Assembly (NCBI GenBank): GCA_049587975.1
Contig: JBAVEY010000121.1
Location: forward strand, 1-43,181
Direction of reading: 5' to 3'
DNA: 43,181 nucleotides
DNA from: DASSJM01 sp049587975
GTDB taxonomy: Bacteria > Actinomycetota > UBA4738 > HRBIN12
Numbering within the stretch: the stretch's first letter is position 1; each line of letters starts with the position of its first letter. Under the pieces are notes generated by a model. That model saw only the letters and a program-made list of their open reading frames with translations, ran no database searches and was not told the origin of the DNA. The translations under genes were made by a program, and so were the position numbers. Shown here piece after piece: positions 41,153-43,181 of this stretch.

Positions 41153-41782
41153 ATGGCGATCTGGCTCGTGTGGCACGGCGAGACCGAGTGGTCGATCTCC
41201 GGGCAGCACACCGGGACGACGGACATCTCGCTCACGCCGGAGGGACAGCTCCAGGCCGTCGCCATCGGCAAGCTGCTGGCCGGCCGCCGCTTCGACCACA
41301 TCTTCGCGAGCCCGATGCTCCGCACGCAGGAGACGGCTCGCCTAGCCGGGTTCGGCGACCGGATGCTGATCCACGAGGGGCTGCGCGAGTACGACTACGG
41401 CGGGTTCGAGGGCCTGATCCCTCCAGATCCGGGCGACCCACCCGGATGGGAGCTGTTCCGCGATGGCTGCCCGGGTGGCAAGACGCCGGAGCAGATGGCC
41501 GGGCGGCTCGACGCGCTGATCGAGGAGCTCCGCGAGCTGGGCGGCAACCGCGTCCTGTTCGGCCAAGGCCACTGCTTCCGCGCCCTGGCCGCCCGGTTCC
41601 TCGACCTCCCGATCGGGAACGCGACCAACCTACGGCTCGACACCGGGACGATCTCGATCGTCACGGACGGGCGCGACGGTCCCGAGCTCGTCCTCTGGAA
41701 CCGCCGGATCCAGCCCCGCACGGTCGTCGTGGCCGACATCGCGTCCTCGCTCGCTCGCAGCATCCCTAGCGACCCCGGCTAG
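41153..41782 (+). CDS. Histidine-phosphatase/phosphoglycerate-mutase-like protein with altered RHG motif
   Basis: The 209-residue protein belongs to the histidine phosphatase superfamily. It has LTPEGQLQAVAIGKLL, FASPMLRTQETARLAGF with a conserved Arg, the Glu loop DYGGFEGL, and VLFGQGHCFRALAARFLDLP with the second His. The first motif should read RHGET but reads WLVWHGETEW: the phosphate-binding Arg is Trp (codon TGG 41171-41173, one transition from CGG). The catalytic His remains. Activity may be reduced or changed, or a base error is present. Confidence 0.85.
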   Translation: MAIWLVWHGETEWSISGQHTGTTDISLTPEGQLQAVAIGKLLAGRRFDHIFASPMLRTQETARLAGFGDRMLIHEGLREYDYGGFEGLIPPDPGDPPGWELFRDGCPGGKTPEQMAGRLDALIEELRELGGNRVLFGQGHCFRALAARFLDLPIGNATNLRLDTGTISIVTDGRDGPELVLWNRRIQPRTVVVADIASSLARSIPSDPG

Positions 41783-41785
41783 GAT
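41780..41785 (+). promoter_or_regulatory. -10 box TAGGAT, 6 nt before the small membrane protein
   Basis: TAGGAT, then GCCGTC, then GTG 41792. The box overlaps the phosphatase-like stop codon (TAG 41780-41782). Confidence 0.6.
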
Positions 41786-41791
41786 GCCGTC

Positions 41792-42079
41792 GTGGGATGC
41801 CTCTTCGCTTTGGTCGCCCTGATCACCCCCAGATTCATCCTGTTCATCCTGTGGCTGTTCACGGACTATCTGAACACCGCGTTCTCGAGCGGATGGTGGG
41901 GACTGCTCGGCTTCATCTTCCTGCCGACCACCACGATCGCCTACGCGATCGCGCAGAACGAGTTCACGACCGTCACGGGCGGCATCGAGGCGATGGGCAT
42001 CGTGGTGATCGTGATCGGCGTCGCGATCGACCTCGGTTTGCTCGGGGGCTCGGGACGCGGCGTCGCACGCAGGCAGTGA
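41792..42079 (+). CDS. Small membrane protein
   Basis: The 95-residue protein has three hydrophobic segments (FALVALITPRFILFILWLF, WGLLGFIFLPTTTIAYAIA, GIVVIVIGVAIDLGLL). It resembles small actinobacterial membrane proteins of unknown function. It starts at GTG 41792 in a leaderless layout, 9 nt after the phosphatase-like gene. Confidence 0.75.
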   Translation: MGCLFALVALITPRFILFILWLFTDYLNTAFSSGWWGLLGFIFLPTTTIAYAIAQNEFTTVTGGIEAMGIVVIVIGVAIDLGLLGGSGRGVARRQ

Positions 42080-42098
42080 CTGCGCGGGGGCGGCCCGG

Positions 42099-42188
42099 CT
42101 AGGAGTACCGCACGCGGGGATCGACGTACGCGTACGCGACGTCGACGCACAGGTTCGCGATCGTGTGAGCCGCAAGGAGCCCAGGCTT
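42099..42188 (-). pseudogene. C-terminal scrap of a peptide ABC transporter permease
   Basis: The last 29 codons, LLAAHTIANLCVDVAYAYVD and the following PRVRYS, are the distinctive end of DppB/OppB-type permeases. Upstream in this frame all similarity is lost, so only the tail survives. The rest of the 279-codon minus-strand frame is antisense to the amidase. Confidence 0.55.
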
Positions 42189-42266
42189 CCTGCGAACGTC
42201 GCCGCCGTTTCGCCGACCTGCCCGATCGTTGCGGTTCCCTGCCCTCGGGTCTTCGCCACGATGGGT

Positions 42267-42272
42267 TAGGGT
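42267..42272 (+). promoter_or_regulatory. -10 box TAGGGT, 6 nt before the amidase gene
   Basis: TAGGGT, then CCGGAC, then GTG 42279; no Shine-Dalgarno sequence. Confidence 0.55.
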
Positions 42273-42278
42273 CCGGAC

Positions 42279-43181
42279 GTGACCGAGGGCGACGCGTTCG
42301 AGATGGATGAGGCGACGGTCGCGGACCTCCAGGCCGCCATGGCGTCGGGCGCGCGAACCGCACGCGCTCTGACGGAGAGCTATCTCGTCCGGATCGAGGA
42401 GGTCGATCCGACGCTCCGTTCGGTCTTGGAGATCAACCCCGACGCGCTCGAGATCGCCAACGCGATGGACGCCGAGCGCCGTTCGGGCCACGTCCGCGGC
42501 CCGTTCCACGGCATCCCGGTGCTCGTGAAGGACAACCTCGACACGGCCGACCGCATGAAGACCACGGCGGGATCGCTCGCGCTCGGCGAGGTGACGCCCG
42601 CGCGCGACGCGTTCGTGGTGGAGCGCCTCCGCGAGGCCGGCGTCGTGATCCTCGGCAAGGCGAACCTGTCCGAGTGGGCGAACTTCCGCTCGACGCGTTC
42701 GAGCAGCGGGTGGAGCGCGCGCGGCGGCCAGTGCCGGAACCCCTACGCCCGCGACCGGAGCCCGTGCGGCTCGAGTTCGGGCTCCGGCGTTGCGGTCTCG
42801 GCGAACCTGTGCGCCGTGGCCGTCGGGACCGAGACCGACGGCTCGATCGTCTGTCCCTCCTCGGTCAACGGCATCGCCGGCATCAAGCCCACGGTCGGGC
42901 TGGTGAGCCGCTCCGGCGTGATCCCCGTCTCGCACTCGCAGGACACGGCGGGTCCGATGGCACGTACCGTGGGGGACGCCGCCGCGCTGCTCTCGGCCCT
43001 CGCGGGCGCCGACGAGCGCGACGCCGCGACCGAGGGGGTTCGCGCCGAACCGGACTACACCGCCTTCGTCGTCCCCGACGGCCTCCGCGGCGCCAGGATC
43101 GGCGTCGCGAGGAAGCTGGCCGGCTTCAACGACCGCGTCGACCGGCTGTTCGAGGACGCCCTCTCGGCGATGGGCGATCTC
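42279..43181 (+). CDS. Amidase-signature family hydrolase, truncated by the window end
   Basis: The first 301 codons of an amidase-signature enzyme are present. The Ser-cisSer-Lys triad is visible: Lys in PFHGIPVLVKDNLDT (about residue 84), the Gly/Ser-rich SPCGSSSGSGVAVSANL (cis-Ser), and the nucleophile in GTETDGSIVCPSSVNGI. IKPTVGLVSRSGVIPVSHSQDTAGPMARTV is the continuing signature. It is closest by eye to peptide amidase or GatA-like secondary amidases that are not the tRNA amidotransferase. The substrate is unknown. The start GTG 42279 follows TAGGGT by 6 nt. Confidence 0.92.
   Translation, partial: MTEGDAFEMDEATVADLQAAMASGARTARALTESYLVRIEEVDPTLRSVLEINPDALEIANAMDAERRSGHVRGPFHGIPVLVKDNLDTADRMKTTAGSLALGEVTPARDAFVVERLREAGVVILGKANLSEWANFRSTRSSSGWSARGGQCRNPYARDRSPCGSSSGSGVAVSANLCAVAVGTETDGSIVCPSSVNGIAGIKPTVGLVSRSGVIPVSHSQDTAGPMARTVGDAAALLSALAGADERDAATEGVRAEPDYTAFVVPDGLRGARIGVARKLAGFNDRVDRLFEDALSAMGDL

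Noticed and set aside
42099..42935. 278-codon minus-strand frame as a full permease gene
   Set aside because: Only its last 29 codons match a permease; the remainder is antisense to the amidase.

Overview
The window is GC-rich (roughly 70% by eye) and almost fully coding. Gene content points to an uncultured member of the Actinomycetota. The evidence is a mycothiol-dependent maleylpyruvate isomerase-type protein, a SUF operon of actinobacterial layout (sufB, sufD, Rieske ferredoxin, sufC, sufS, sufU, sufT), a CysA-type rhodanese, an Rv2578c-type radical SAM protein, an alpha/beta-hydrolase/adenylate-cyclase fusion, many GTG starts, and short TAnnnT -10 boxes directly in front of start codons. 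No tRNA, rRNA, CRISPR array or intact insertion sequence was seen.

Layout. 0.4-8.0 kb is housekeeping and accessory genes: a frameshifted cyclase fusion, a YbaK-type editing protein, a MDMPI/DinB-type enzyme, a CelD-type acetyltransferase, a DUF2207 membrane protein, a Ca2+/H+ antiporter and a methyltransferase. 8.0-16.6 kb on the minus strand is the Fe-S assembly block: sufT, a sulfurtransferase, sufB, two inserted genes, then sufD, Rieske, sufC, sufS and sufU. 16.6-18.7 kb on the plus strand holds a NarL-type response regulator and a soluble histidine kinase with a degenerate receiver. 18.7-22.2 kb on the minus strand is a cobalamin importer (btuF, btuC, btuD) behind a cobalamin riboswitch. 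22.3-35.4 kb is a lipoate-centred central-metabolism region: gcvT, lpdA, a first E1 alpha/beta pair, E2, lipB, two methyltransferases, a thioredoxin-TPR protein, a second E1 alpha/beta pair and lipA. About 35.5-37.5 kb is a decay zone of gene fragments with one intact GNAT gene. It ends at rnpB (RNase P RNA, minus strand). 38.0-43.2 kb holds a lipoprotein, an RNase HI-like gene, a coiled-coil zinc-ribbon protein, a radical SAM protein, a histidine-phosphatase-like protein, a small membrane protein, a permease fragment and a truncated amidase.

How the genes work together. SufS and SufU mobilise sulfur, SufBCD assembles clusters, SufT helps deliver them, and the sulfurtransferase and Rieske protein supply sulfur or electrons. 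LipA is itself an Fe-S enzyme; with LipB it lipoylates the E2 protein, and probably a glycine-cleavage H protein encoded elsewhere. LpdA reoxidises the lipoyl groups. SUF and the lipoate region are therefore functionally linked.

The strongest non-textbook signals are these: (i) a recurring leaderless promoter layout (TAnnnT, then 6-10 nt, then ATG/GTG) in front of about fifteen transcription units; (ii) two genes with no usable ATG/GTG/TTG but a CTG in ideal context; (iii) a shared divergent promoter with a large palindrome between sufT and the response regulator, and a palindrome inside the sufB promoter spacer; (iv) loss of expected catalytic residues in a kinase receiver, a histidine phosphatase and a hydrolase domain. 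All assignments come from reading the sequence; no database search was run.
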